Under the pieces are notes generated by a model, which worked only from the letters and a program-made list of their open reading frames with translations, made no database searches and had not been told where the DNA came from. The translations under genes and the position numbers were made by a program. Shown in pieces: positions 20,870 through 33,059 of a DNA stretch of 64,000 nucleotides. Each line of letters opens with the position of its first letter. Position 1 is the stretch's first letter. The DNA is from Casuarina equisetifolia (Eukaryota; Streptophyta; Magnoliopsida; Fagales; Casuarinaceae), in contig CM052356.1 of the NCBI GenBank assembly GCA_028551475.1, forward strand, positions 2,180,001 to 2,244,000, read 5' to 3'.

Positions 20870-21430
20870 ACATTAACTTTAAGCTTACTAATATTTAGAA
20901 GTATGCTAAAGAATAATATAAATTTTAATATTATATTAAGAAATTAATTTATTAAATGCTGACTATTAAAGTAAAATAATATAACCTTATTTAACGAGAT
21001 ATGTATACTCATTCAATAACAATATGTTGATTAGACATTTACATAATCAACATACTTTCTTATTATAATGATATAATATAAACCATTGCGTATTACTTAT
21101 TATATAGACTTTAAGCTTACTAATATTTTCAAGAATGTTAAAAAAGAATATAAACTTTAATATTATGTTATAAAATTTGTTTTATCTCAAAAATTGACTT
21201 TTGAAGTAAAATGATACATACCCACATTTCACTAGACATATATACTCAAACTTTAATAATGTGGGACACACTATTAACATGCCTTTCATCATAAATTAGT
21301 TTACTTAAAACTAACATACAATATCACTTTTTTTTGTAGATTTTAGACTTAACTAGCATTTATAAGAATGTAAATAAATAATCTAAACTATTATATTATG
21401 TTAAAAGAACTTATTTGATCTCAAAAGCTA
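20870..21430. repeat. Degenerate tandem repeat, period about 232 bp
   Basis: A phrase of the form TTTAAGCTTACTAATATTT occurs at about 20878 and 21110, with a degenerate version (TTTAGACTTAACTAGCATTT) at about 21341. Each is followed by AAGAATGTTAAA..TATAAACTTTAATATTATGTTA-type sequence. The same family and spacing appear at 55540-56160. Confidence 0.65.
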
Positions 21431-21697
21431 ACTCTCTATGTCATTTTATTATATTCCATGGAGGATGATGGCATTTTGGAAAATACACCTACAAGGAGTA
21501 AACCGGAAAATAAATATCCGGAAAATCTTCTTTTTAATTTACTGGCGAGTGGCTGCTTATTTTCCGCGTGGGAGATTCGGAGATCTGGTGCCGCGCAAAC
21601 CGAAACCCATAGAGAAATCAATTAAAAATATTATCCAACCGAAAAAATGAAAAAAGGAATCATATGGTTTTCAAATGCCTTAATTTTTGAAGCGAGA

Positions 21698-21701
<4 letters not shown>

Positions 21702-21738
<37 letters not shown>
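21702..21738. repeat. (GA)n microsatellite upstream of the SPA2-like gene
   Basis: An uninterrupted GA run in the promoter or leader of the SPA2-like gene. GA/CT tracts are common near plant transcription starts. Confidence 0.9.
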
Positions 21739-21743
<5 letters not shown>

Positions 21744-21819
21744 TTGGATAGCGAAGATATTTATTTTCCAGGTGAAACCGGAAGGGTGATCTAGGGATTT
21801 TGCTTTCCAGCTTTCCCTG

Positions 21820-22475
21820 TTCCACTCGCGAGGATTTGAAGGAGCTCTCTGCTTGTGGCGGTCCAGCTCTTCGTTTCCGTACAGCGAGTCGGTAAGCTTT
21901 GTGATAATCGGAGTGTTCTGTTGTGTTGTGTTTTGCTTTTGTTTTCCGCTGTCTGTTTGCCTTCTGGGAAAATGAGACGGAGGTTTGAGTTGGTTTTAAG
22001 GGGCGGGGTGTGATGTTCTGTTTTTATGTTACTTAATTCTGTCATTTCTTCATATTCGTGCAGCAACCGACTACCTGAAATTTTGAGTTTTATTGTTTAA
22101 TCTTGTGTATTATCACAATTGTGTAGATTATGCATATATTTGCAATTATACCAAGATGTTTGGATATAGATGACTTATTTGCTTTGGTAGTCTGTTCCTG
22201 ATGGTTCTTTTTTTTTTTTTTTTTTTTTGAGCATTCAATTGTAATGATATTGTTGTCTATACCTTTAGATGTTGGTGTCAACAAATGGTTTTGTTTGCTA
22301 TGGCATTGCCTTCGTCCTCTTAACTTTTCTAGCTGGATGATACTAGCAGTTGCCCTGAGGAGAAATTGGAAGCAAGAAGGCAAGATGTGCTTAGTAGTTT
22401 ATGGAATTTTGATGGAACAAGTCCCATTTACAGTGCAAGCGTAAAATTTGATTTAATGAGGACAGTTTTGGTGGC
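21820..22475 (+). other. 5' leader of the SPA2-like gene with probable intron and uORF
   Basis: A good donor (GTCG then GTAAGC) lies at 21892. Candidate acceptors are CAG at 22061-22063 or at about 22348-22350. A 19-codon upstream ORF (22385-22444, starting MCLVVYGIL) ends 31 bases before the main ATG and could dampen translation. A T-run of about 20 bases lies at 22208-22228. The transcription start is not determinable by eye. Confidence 0.5.
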
Positions 22476-25400
22476 ATGGATGAAGGAGTGGATGAAGCCG
22501 AGCCATTAGGTGCGATGGAGGGTGCACGCCTTCAAAGCAAAGAGAGCGAGTATTCTCGGAGACCTGAAGGGCGCAACATGTTGGAATCCCAGGAAATGTT
22601 TATAACTGGAGAGGGGGACTATAACCGGAGTCCACCCCAGGAATTTGCAGTTCAAGAGGGCAAGAACCTGAGGAGTATAAACCATGGGAAAGGACTGGAA
22701 CAACCCCATGCTAATCGATTCTCCATGGATGACACAGGTATCACAGTTGAGGAGTTGAGAGTGACTAATTACAATGGATCAAACGTAGCCATTGTTGGTA
22801 CATCAAGCAGTCGAGAAAGAATACAGGCTCGGCAAAATCAGTGGCAGCATCTTTATCAGCTTGCTGGTGGATCAGGAGGAGTGAATTCACGTGGTGATAC
22901 TATGAATAAGGACAATGGACATGCAATTTCAAGTTTTTGGGAAGATATAGGGGGCATGCCTTTTCCAGAGTTATTGGCTCAAAAACCATTTGGTGGTGAT
23001 AATAAGGATATGACAGAACACGTGACAAGTGCAGAGAATCGAGATGCATCAGTCCACAATGGAGTTATCCGGACAAAGATCATATCTAAATCAGGATTTT
23101 CTGAGTTTTTTGTTAAAAAGACTTTAAAGGGAAAAGGGATTGTATGTAAAGGCCCTCCTCGTGATGTGTTTCATGATGGGACCAGAGATCAAAATGCTTT
23201 AAAGATTGGGCCTAGAGATCAAAATACTTTGAAGATTGGGACCAGAGATCAAAATACTTTGAAGATTGGCACTAGTGCTATGGTGGCTTCGGATATATCA
23301 CCAGGATTGGGTTCCAAGACTGCACTGCCTTCTCTAGGTGTTCCTGGTTTTAAAGCTCCTGGTGGTTCTGATCGTGATGGGGTTGGTTTGAGACAATGGC
23401 TGAAAGTTGGGCACCATAAAGCTAGCAAAGTTGAGTGCTTGTATATATTTAGACAGATCGTGGGTGTGATTGAACATTTCCATTCTCAAGGAATTGCCTT
23501 GAAGGAGTTACGGCCCTCTTGTTTCAGACTGTTGCCATCAAATCAGGTTGAGTACATTGGCTCGCCCATTGAGAGAGAAGCATTAAATAGGATAGGGGAT
23601 CAAAATGCTTTGAACTCAGATAATTCTCTTATAAGAAAAAGGCCTCTGGAGCAGGTAACGTTTTCCTCTGCTGCTTTATATGCAAAGAGGCAAAAGTTTG
23701 GCGAGAGTGCAAACTTCATTAGGCGGCGGCATCAATTGCCTCCTAGATCTTGCCAAAAACTTGAAACTACTTATGATAGCAGCAACAGTAACACCTATCC
23801 AAGGGATTCTTGTGAAGTATATAATGAGGCTAATCCAAGTAGAGAATGTGAAATTCAAAGCAAGCCCAGCAGCCTTTGTGCATCAACTATAGCTCACCAG
23901 CAGTTGATTTCTCTGAGTGATCAGTTGGAAGAGAAGTGGTATAGAAGTCCTGAGGAGCTCAATGAGGGTGGCTGCACACCATCGTCAAATATCTACTGTC
24001 TTGGTGTTCTTATTTTCGAGGTAGGATGCTGCCTCTTCATTTACCAGTTAAAATTTGGCTTTTGTTTTATTGCTTCTCCAAAGCCAGAGATTTTTGTCAG
24101 TTTGGTTTTGAACTCAGTGAGTGCTTTGGATACCTACATAGTGCAAATAACTGTTCATCTAGGCCATCGTGCTTGGTATCACCAAGCCGTGCTAGTGTCA
24201 TTTCTACTTGACCCTGTGTGTTTGTTCTGTCTATTTTGAGCTGTAGTTTTGGTTAGTGATTGTTCAAAACTACAAATGAATATAGCTTTTACGTAATGTC
24301 CTTAAGGTTTTCATTGGTCTATGTTTTGCAAATGATGCTGAATGTAAAGCTGATAAATGCAAATATCTCTATCTTTTGACTGATGTTTTAAGGTACTGCT
24401 GAGCTTGGAAAGATTGTTAATCTCTAAGGTTTTGTTGGATAAAAGAAGCAAATATGAAACTCACAGTTCTAAATATATCTATGGTTCCTCTGTTGGTGTT
24501 TTATCTTAAGGGAATCTGTGTATGTCATCTTAACTGATTCATTTCTCTCTGAATATTCAGCTACAAATTAATAGAATTTATGATTTGATCTAGTCTCTAA
24601 TTTGCAAAGGACTCAAGCTATGTAAGAAATTCTTGGTATCACTAGGCCTGAGAACTTAAAAGTTTTGCTGCACTCTTGAGCTAGGAGGATAAAAGTTCAA
24701 ATTGTTTCCTCATCTGTTCCTAAATCAATCATATTCCTGATATTCCTGATCCATAGTATGCTTTGTCACTGCACTGCCCTTTGGCACTATTGACTTGAGT
24801 TGCTCCTCATTATTGCTCATTTGTGGTTGTTGAACCATCTTCATCCGTTACTCTCCATTAAATTGTAAGTGTAGTTTGTATTACTATAGACCAAGTTAGA
24901 CCCAAATGTTATAGCAACACAATATTGGCTTCTCATGAAAGAACACCAGTATAAGATTACGGGTCATGAGTCTATACCACTTCCCAACCAAAGAAATAAT
25001 TGGTGGTTTTGCTTTGAGACTATTATCCAAGTTTGGTTTCTGGAAGATATAACTTAATGTATGTCTGTCAGTTATACCTATGAGTTATGTTTTTATGTTA
25101 TCATTTACTGCTAGTTGTTGATTCTTGTTGAAGCATTGAATAACAAAAATGTATTTTTTTCAGTTTCTTGGTCGTTTTGACTCTGAAAGAGCTCGTGCTG
25201 CAGCAATGTCTGATCTTCGTCATAGAATTCTCCCTCCAAATTTTTTATCAGAGAATCCCAAGGAAGCTGGATTCTGTCTTTGGCTAATTCATCCAGATCC
25301 TTCATCACGCCCGACAACCAGGTAATATTGGGTGATATAGGAATTTTCAACCTTATAGGATTGAGTTTTCAATAACATAAACCTGATGGAAACCCTTTGA

Positions 25401-28400
25401 GTTTTGGTCCTCTGTTTGCATCTTTTCTCACACAATGTTCTGAATTTGCAATTATTTGGGTCCAACAGGGAGATTCTACAATCTGAGGTTCTTAATAGAG
25501 CGGTGGAGGTCTTTCCTGAAGAATTATCATCATCAATTGATCAAGATGATGCTGATTCAGACCTACTATTGCATTTCTTGGTTTCACTGGAAGAGGAGAA
25601 GAAGCAGCGTGCTTCCAAGTTAGTAGAAGAAATTAACTGCTTGGAAGCAGATATTGGAGAGGTTGAGAAAAGGCGCACTTTAAACAACTCATTGATGCAT
25701 TCTTGCCTGCAGAATGGCACTCCCAGTTGCAAGGAGACTCTGTTTGATCATAGAGAAATGTCGGCCTTGGATGTGCTTTCTCCATCATTCCCTATATCTA
25801 ATACAACTGACTTGAGGTTGACAAGGAATATCCATCAGCTTGAAAAAGCTTACTTCTCTGTGAGATCTGAAATTCAGGTCACTGAAAGTGGTGCAACAAC
25901 ACGGACAGGTATGGATTTATTGAGGAATCGTGAGAAGTTGCATCCGGCCCAAAAGGTTGAAGAAAAACCAATTCCTACTGATCAGTTAGGAGCCTTTTTT
26001 GATGGTTTGTGCAAGTATGCTCGTTATAGTAAGTTTGAAGTGCGTGGGATACTAAGAAATGGGGATTTCAACAACTCCGCAAATGTAATTTGCTCACTCA
26101 GTTTTGACCGGGATGAGGAGTACTTCGCCGCTGCAGGAGTATCTAAGAAAATAAAGATATTTGAATTTAATGCTTTCTTTAATGAGTCTGTTGATATCCA
26201 TTATCCAGCACTTGAGATTTCAAATAAATCAAAGCTGAGTTGTGTTTGCTGGAACAACTATATCAAGAACTATCTAGCTTCAACCGATTATGATGGTCTA
26301 GTCAAGGTGCGCATTGTATACTTTGCAAATAGGAGAGAATTTCTGAAAAAAGAATACTTGTGCGAAAATGTTAATGAGCCAATTTATGTGGAGCATCTTC
26401 GTCCTTTATTTGGCAAAGCTATAGAGTTCTAAAATGGTTTCTCATTGTTCCTTTGAAAATCCTCCCTCTTCCTTTTGCAAGGTTAAATTAGATCATAAGT
26501 ACATGGAATATCTGTTTGGTGTTCTTATGTTATCCATCTCCTCAACAAAGTTGTTTTTCTGTAACTAGTTCATGCCCATGCTCTTGTTTCGTCTGTCTAG
26601 TCTGGTTCCATCTATTAACTTTAAATAGCAATTTGTTCTTGATTAGAATGGCTTATAGGGGTAAAACGGTTTTCTATATGGTAGGGGGTGACTGAAATTT
26701 CTAAGACTCCAAGGTTGAAACTGATTTTAGACCTTAGGGTTTCATCAAATTAGATGCACTTCCAATTTTATAATACTTGCTATGGATAGCCTAAACTTCT
26801 AAGAGTACAACCATTTCCTTTATTCTTTGATACATTGTCTCTGCTGACTAATGGTTTGGTCTTTCTACTTGAGTAATATATCTGTGTCCTATATGGGTAT
26901 AGGTAACTTTCAGACAGTCTTGTGGCTTGATTATACTAACAACTGGATGCATGTTTGCATGGATTCTTCGATATAATATAAACCTTATGATTAACTGACC
27001 CTTTGTATCACAAGTTTGAACATTGGAGCTGTTATTTGCTTATATTATGTCTTAACCTGTGGGTAGCCTTGCTTAGGCATAAAATAATTATGTCTTTCTG
27101 CATCTTCATGATATGTTGTGGTTTCTGGATTTCAGTTATGGGATTCAAGTACTGGCCAAGAGTTTTCTCAATTCACAGAGCATGAAAAAAGGGCTTGGTC
27201 TGTTGACTTTTCTCAAGTGTCTCCCACAAAATTGGCCAGTGGTAGTGATGACTGCTCAGTAAAATTGTGGAGCATTAATGAGGTATCCGTACTCTCTCTC
27301 TCTCTCTCTCTTATTCACTCACATTATTTTTACTAAAGTCCATTTAGATTCCCGTTATGACAATGATTTTAATGGAAGTATAACAAAGAAGGGGTGTTAT
27401 TTAATTTTTACTTTCTCCTTGGGCCAAGAGAGCTCGAGGACTCATACATAGAAAATAATTGACGTTTGAGAACATATGTGTTTTCTATGGAGACTTGTTT
27501 CATTTCCACGGGCGTTTCTAAATGCTAATCAGAAAGTAGTGAACATCAACTGCAATCTTCTGACTAAGTCTTTGTGGTAGAAATGATTGAGTGAGACAGC
27601 AAGAACTGTCCTTGGCTGGGTTACTTGGCAAGATGTGGCACTACATCAAAGGATGTTGACAGTTTAACTATAATCCATGTGAAGATATTGTGACATTTTA
27701 GCACTTAATTCGTCTTATCTCTGTCTACTGCTAATAACTTTTTGAAGGCTTATGCGACGGAACTCTTTGCAGAAAAACAGCCTGGATACAGTCAAGAACA
27801 TTGCAAATGTATGTTGTGTCCAATTCTCAGCTCACTCCTCACACTTGCTGGCCTTTGGATCTGCTGATTATAGAACGTATTGCTATGATCTTCGTTTTAC
27901 TAACATCCCCTGGTGTGTGTTGGATGGTCATGACAAAGCCGTGAGCTATGTGAAATTCTTGGACTCCGAAACACTCGTTTCTGCTTCCACTGATAACACA
28001 CTAAAGCTTTGGGATCTCAAAAAAACCAGTCCTTGCGGTTTGTCCAAGAATGCTTGTAGCTTGACTCTTAGTGGACATGCTAATGAGAAGGTTGGTTTTC
28101 TTATGCTAGAACCTATTTACCCTCCTTGATTCTAACATGTGGCATTTATTTTTGTTTGATCAAGAATCTGATATTTCTTCTGTTTCTTGGTTGGGTCAAC
28201 TTTGTACCTCTTGCTTCCTCAGAACTTTGTTGGTTTATCCACAGCTGATGGTTATATAGCATGTGGTTCAGAAACGAATGAGGTATGCATAAACTGCCAG
28301 TGTCACACTGTGATTTTAATTAACTGATTATGAGGTAGGATCAATTGCCCGTGCAAAATTTAAGATGCAGGAAGCTTGCTTCCTTTTTGCTTTTCCCATT

Positions 28401-28638
28401 AAAGAAGGAACTTCTCTAATCAATTACAGTGGTCTCATTTTTTCAGGTTTTCACTTACTATAGATCTCTGCCTATGCCAATTACTTCCCATAAGTTTGGC
28501 TCCATTGATCCTATCTCTGGAAAGGAGACTGCTGATGACAATATGCAGTTTGTTTCCAGTGTCTGTTGGAGAGGGAAATCAGACATGGTTGTTGCTGCCA
28601 ATTCAAGTGGGTGTATTAAAGTTTTGCAGTTGGTTTGA
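22476..28638 (+). CDS. SPA2: SPA1-related protein, SPA2-like; COP1 partner in light signalling
   Basis: SPA proteins join COP1 in a nuclear E3 ubiquitin ligase that degrades light-response factors in darkness. Coding exons are 22476-24020, 25164-25321, 25469-26306, 27136-27282, 27773-28090, 28223-28282 and 28447-28638, all GT-AG, totalling 3258 bp (1085 residues). Order: long N-terminal region (1-300) containing [18 protein letters not shown], kinase-like domain (about 300-565) with a degraded catalytic loop (LKELRPSCF), coiled coil (about 605-640), and WD40 propeller (about 770-1085) ending [12 protein letters not shown]. The long N-terminal part and the MDEG start favour SPA2 over the short SPA3/SPA4 types. 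A run of three 10-residue repeats at residues 235-264 is unusual. Part of the gene has been copied to 4725-5714. Confidence 0.93.
23178..23267 (+). repeat. Three 30-bp in-frame repeats in SPA2 exon 1
   Basis: The units encode [20 protein letters not shown] and [11 protein letters not shown] similar piece, IGDQNALN, recurs near 23596-23620 within the kinase-like region. The repeats keep the frame and lie just before the kinase-like domain. Confidence 0.9.
27292..27311. repeat. (CT)n microsatellite in SPA2 intron 4
   Basis: A short CT run a few bases after the exon 4 donor. Likely polymorphic, with no evident role. Confidence 0.85.
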
Positions 28639-29802
28639 GAACCAGGCAATCGACGGACCAAATCTTTGCAGTCCGGCTTCTTTAAAGCTTGTGAGTTTCC
28701 AAGGTTCTCTGGGAGGACTATCCTTGATCAGAGGCCTTAAGGTAGGGGCAAACTCTGACAATGTAGAGGATTCTTTCCACTAGTTGTTCATGTGGAGAGC
28801 ACACATCATTTTGAAACACCGAGTCTGGAGCATTTCAGCTCGAAAAAGTAAAAAAAGGTTTCTTCAAGAGACAGCCACTCCGATATTCTTTAATATTCTG
28901 CCTCTCCACATCGGAAGATTAAGATATCAGCATAAGACATAAAACCAAACATCATGTAGTCATTGACAGAAGCGGCCTGAGGTATTGCTTTGAGATGTAA
29001 AATGATTGACAAATCAACAGCAATTCACCCAAATGGATTCAGAGATCAAGATTTGAGTTTTGGGAACAGCTCTATCGAGGCATCCAGAACAATGTGATGT
29101 ATTTTTGCAGTTGCTCCGAAGAAAAAATGTCGATTTCTTTTGTCAAATGATTTTTTGGTGAAGGACTAGTATTTGCTAGCCAACTTGTTAGTTCATCGAC
29201 TGCTCAGCGGGGCTGTTAACACGGGCAAGAAATTTAGAAGCCGCTATTGTAAAGTTTCTTTGAGTTTGATGTATATGATATGATATGTTGCTTACAGATC
29301 TAACACCATGATATGATTCCAGATTTTTTATATTTCTTCCCCATTGTATAAACTTGAAAAGAAGAGAGATTCAAACTCCTGAAATTTTTTTGGTCCTGTA
29401 TTAATGTTGTAAAGGAGATTAGCCCAATTTGAGACTTACATAAAGATCTGGTATTGCAGGCAAATGGAAACTGTTTACAAACAGATGAAAAGCATCAAAA
29501 CCCAAGCTGCTGTCTAGATCTCTTGGTCTCAGGTTGATGGATGTGCAAGTAAAAAGTAAAAAAAAAAAAAGAAGAAGAAAAAATGGCATCAAAGACCAAT
29601 AGATGGATCACAAGGAAATTGTTGCATGAGATAAGGGAAGAAAATGAACACATGCAGTCAAGCGTGGAAATTTCACTTTCCCATTAAAACCAGAGCTACA
29701 AGTTCTTTGTGAAGAAGAAATCATGAACTAAATCTGCAAAATGGTGATAGACCCACGTTTTTTCTCAAGTTCTATGCAGATCAACGAACAACTGTGTTTC
29801 AG
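28639..29802. other. 3' UTR and spacer between the convergent SPA2 and MLKL genes
   Basis: The two genes converge. The stretch contains their 3' UTRs and an A/G-rich run near 29560-29585. No further gene is seen. Confidence 0.6.
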
Positions 29803-32160
29803 TTAAATTAGACCCCTACAAGAGAATTCAGAATCCGAGCCAGAGCTCCTTCCTAGACTTGGATGCATGGGACTCATCATCATGGGCGTCTTACTCCCTC
29901 TGTTGATCTTCATGCTGCGACCACATTGTCTCAATGGAGATTGTGCAGGTGATCTCGTGGGTAATGATCGTGCCGGTGATGATCTTGCCGGCGAGGATCT
30001 TGGAGTTTGTGGTTTTGGTGTTCCTGGAAAAGCAAATCAACTAGTTTAGTGATATTGCATCAGGGGATAGATTTGGTGTAACGGGGGCGAGTTTAGTGTT
30101 AGAGAAATCATCACTAGCTGACCAACAAAATGGACTTCTAATTTTATAGTTGAGTTCAACTTCTATTGATCCTACCTGTTATACCAAATATGGAAGATTT
30201 ATTGTCTTGAACTTAGAAGTAATCTACCTGGGGATTTTCTGGTCTTTGGCTCAGGGCGTTTCTTAGCCAAAACTTTCTTTACAGGAGCCTCTGAACAAAC
30301 TGTCATCTCATCGAAGCTAACTGAACCTGCATCACTTGCTGGAACAAGTTGATCATCCAATTCAGACACGTTATCATCTCTGCAACTTGAAATTGCAGCA
30401 TTTGTAGGAGCCGAGTGCTTCTCTGTAGGGCTCATGAAAGTCTTGTCCTTCTCGGCAAGCTTATAAGCAAACATTTGAAACGGGATTTGGGTTACTGAGG
30501 GAAGATCACCATCCACATATGCAGGAAATTTTTTAACAAATAAGGCCTCTATGTCACAGAAGTCTACAGAAGGCGATTGCAGCTCAGGTTGGCCATTGTC
30601 GGGGTTCATGGCAAGGAATTTCTTGACGTAGCGCAAGATCCTACAGATGGATGAGAAGCTTGGACGCTGACTTGGGTTGGTTTGCCAGCATTTCTTGGTC
30701 AAGTTCACAAGGTATTTTGGTGATTGGAATGGGAACAGAGGTCTTTCCCCTGCTTTGATATTTCGACTCATCTTCTCCCCTTGAAGATGGCTGTCTTCAA
30801 AAGGAACCTTCCCTGTCAAGAGCTCAAAGCATATCATCCCGAAGCTGAAGACATCTGCTTTCTCAGTGTACTTGGATGCAGAAGCACTTTCAGGCTGTTC
30901 CTGCTCTGCCAGAACTTCGGGCGCATACCAAATAAAAGGGTTGGTCCCATTCTGTTCTGTGTTCTGTTTTGGTGAGTTCAAAGAAGAACCCTGGACAGAT
31001 GATAAACCAAAACCTGTGACTTTTGCTAGAAAAAAACCATCTGTGTGATTCCTTGCTTTCATAAGCACGTTGGAAGGGTTCAAATCTCCATGATAGATCT
31101 TCTGAGAGTGCAGATACTCCATCCCTCTTGCAATCTGAAGCATGATATCAACAACAACGGTTGGAGAGAACAGAACCCGCCTCCTTGAGCCACAGTTCTC
31201 CTTCATGTAGCAGCTGAGGTCCTTGTTCATCAACTCCGTAACAAGCAAGAACTCCTTCTTCTCCTCGTCATGGAATCCACAGAGGTACTGCAATATGTTG
31301 GGGTGGGAAAGAGATAGGAGATTGGAAATCTCAGAACTGAAAGTCTCAAGCTCACCATAGAAGTGCCTCAAAACAAAGCTTTCCCCCAGCCATTGAATTT
31401 CCTTGTACTGGCTTCCCCCTCCTAACCGGCGCCTCACTGCATAATCCTTGGATCCTAATAGAATCGAGCTCGGGAAGAGTGTCCCGGGAAGTTGCTCAAC
31501 TCCATTGAGTTTCTTCAGCAGCAAGTCTCCAAGCCGCACCTCATTTTTTGTCAATGCAGCAGACACAGAACTTCTCTTCTCCTTGATAGCTTCAATGAGC
31601 CTCCCTCTATCTTCTCTCCATGCAATATCCACACGGCTGGTGATCCCTCCAGGGATTAAGTACTGCTTCCCAAATCCCCATTGGAAAAGCTTCGGATCAT
31701 TCCACTCCTTATCATACTTCCTATTGAGCACCACTCTCCTCTTTTGCATCTCATCCTCATCAAGCCCTGCAATCTCTCCGGCAATTTCGATGGCCTCGAC
31801 TACGGCCGGGAAGTAGCTGAGCAGGTTGTGGATGTGAAACTCAACGCACTCCTTGTTCTGATGGAGAGTGACAGCTTTTACCCACCAGCCCCTTTGATCC
31901 AAGCATTGCTTGATGTAAATCTCGCCTTCCTTGAACACCCTGTAGAGCTCTCTCAATGGCTGCTCAAGAGGTTTCCATTTCTTGTTCTTCTCTTCCAACT
32001 TCAGATTCTGTCTTATCTCCGCCGCAATCGTGTCAAATGCCAAACAGAAAATGTCAAGAAGCAAACAACACTGGCTTTTGTTGAATTGAATATCGTCTTG
32101 CAACACCATGATAGCCTTCAAACTTCCCAAAACCTCTCCGATATGCCGGAACTGTTCCAT
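29803..32160 (-). CDS. Plant MLKL-type protein: HeLo (DUF1221) domain plus pseudokinase
   Basis: Plant MLKL proteins are relatives of animal MLKL that act in immunity and cell death at the plasma membrane. Coding exons are 30228-32160 and 29803-30023, 717 residues. The N-terminus (MEQFRHIGEVLGSLKAIM) is the four-helix HeLo/DUF1221 domain (1-150). The kinase fold (about 240-525) is degraded at key sites: R265 replaces the VAIK lysine, HGD replaces HRD (357-359) and GFG replaces DFG (383-385), which predicts a pseudokinase. The C-terminal tail from exon 2 is Ser/Pro/Arg-rich (SPARSSPARSLPTRSP). The ATG at 32160 was chosen because the frame upstream opens only with GTG and family members start MEQF. 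A leader intron is likely at 32198-32392. Confidence 0.9.
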
Positions 32161-32197
32161 TCCGGTACCGAAGAGGCGAATTAACAATGAAATCACG

Positions 32198-32392
32198 CTA
32201 AGGAAACCAAATCCTGAAGAGCTAATCTAAACTCAACTATTCAGCTGCCTTCATACAATGCTTTAAAAGAACAGGAAACCAGAAAATGAAAAGGAAATCA
32301 GACATGAAAGACAGGAAATCAAAAACCAAAAAGAAAAAAGCTGCTCATCAATCAAATCAGAGCAAACCAAAACCAAAACCAAACTTTCATAC
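32198..32392 (-). other. Probable intron in the MLKL 5' leader
   Basis: On the minus strand the donor reads TTTAG then GTATGA and the acceptor TTTCCTTAG then CG, 37 bases before the ATG. Not confirmed by transcripts. Confidence 0.55.
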
Positions 32393-32838
32393 CTAAAGTG
32401 AAAAAGTTCCTCGTTTTCTCCTGCTGGAAATGAGCATCCAAAAGGAAACAAACCCAGCTCGCCGGAGTTCAATCAATCTGATCAACCAGCAAACCATCAC
32501 CGATTGATACCCAAGGAAACCAAATAAATCCAAACAGACAAAACAAAAAATAAGAATAAAATTTGCCGACAGATCGCCAACTGACCAGTTCTATAACCAC
32601 CGGACGTGAAGAAAACACCAAAACCAAGAATCCTTTGTATCTGATTCGTTATTCGTATCTGAAACTCCGAGGAGGTGATTTTATCAGGGTTTTGGACAAA
32701 AAGTTAAATAAAGACAATATCTGAAACCCAACAAAGACAAGAACAAGAACAGGAAGAGGATGCAGTTTCTGTCAGCTGTTTTGTTCGAGGTTTGCAAAGG
32801 ACAGAGCGGTTGAAGAGGTCCGGTTTCTTCGGAACTTG

Positions 32839-32846
32839 TATTTATA
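32839..32846 (-). promoter_or_regulatory. TATA box of the MLKL-type gene
   Basis: TATAAATA on the minus strand, with GC-rich sequence and TGACG/ACGTC motifs upstream (32950-33000). This predicts a leader of about 650 bases including the intron. Confidence 0.55.
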
Positions 32847-33059
32847 CTTGTTCCGCGAGCCTCGTTTTCGTTTCTAAAACCAAAAATTAAAAAATAATTT
32901 TTTTTTTTTTTTTGGTCCTTCAGGAAACCGTTACTCCTGCGAGGTTTAACTGCTCCGTTCCCGCGTGTCGCGGCTTTCGACGACGTCGTTTGGTGAAGTA
33001 GACGGTCCCGTTTCCTGGCAGGCGGTTGGTCTGGTCATAACGGATGTGCGGTCTGAAAC

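Noticed and set aside
23676-23892. Short open frames on both strands inside SPA exon 1
   Set aside because: Both are out-of-frame shadows of the SPA coding frame.
25111-25350. Minus-strand frame across SPA exon 2
   Set aside because: Shadow of the plus-strand exon, which has proper splice sites and family similarity.
31681-32184. Open plus-strand frame of 167 codons
   Set aside because: It lies antisense to the MLKL coding exon and shows no family features.
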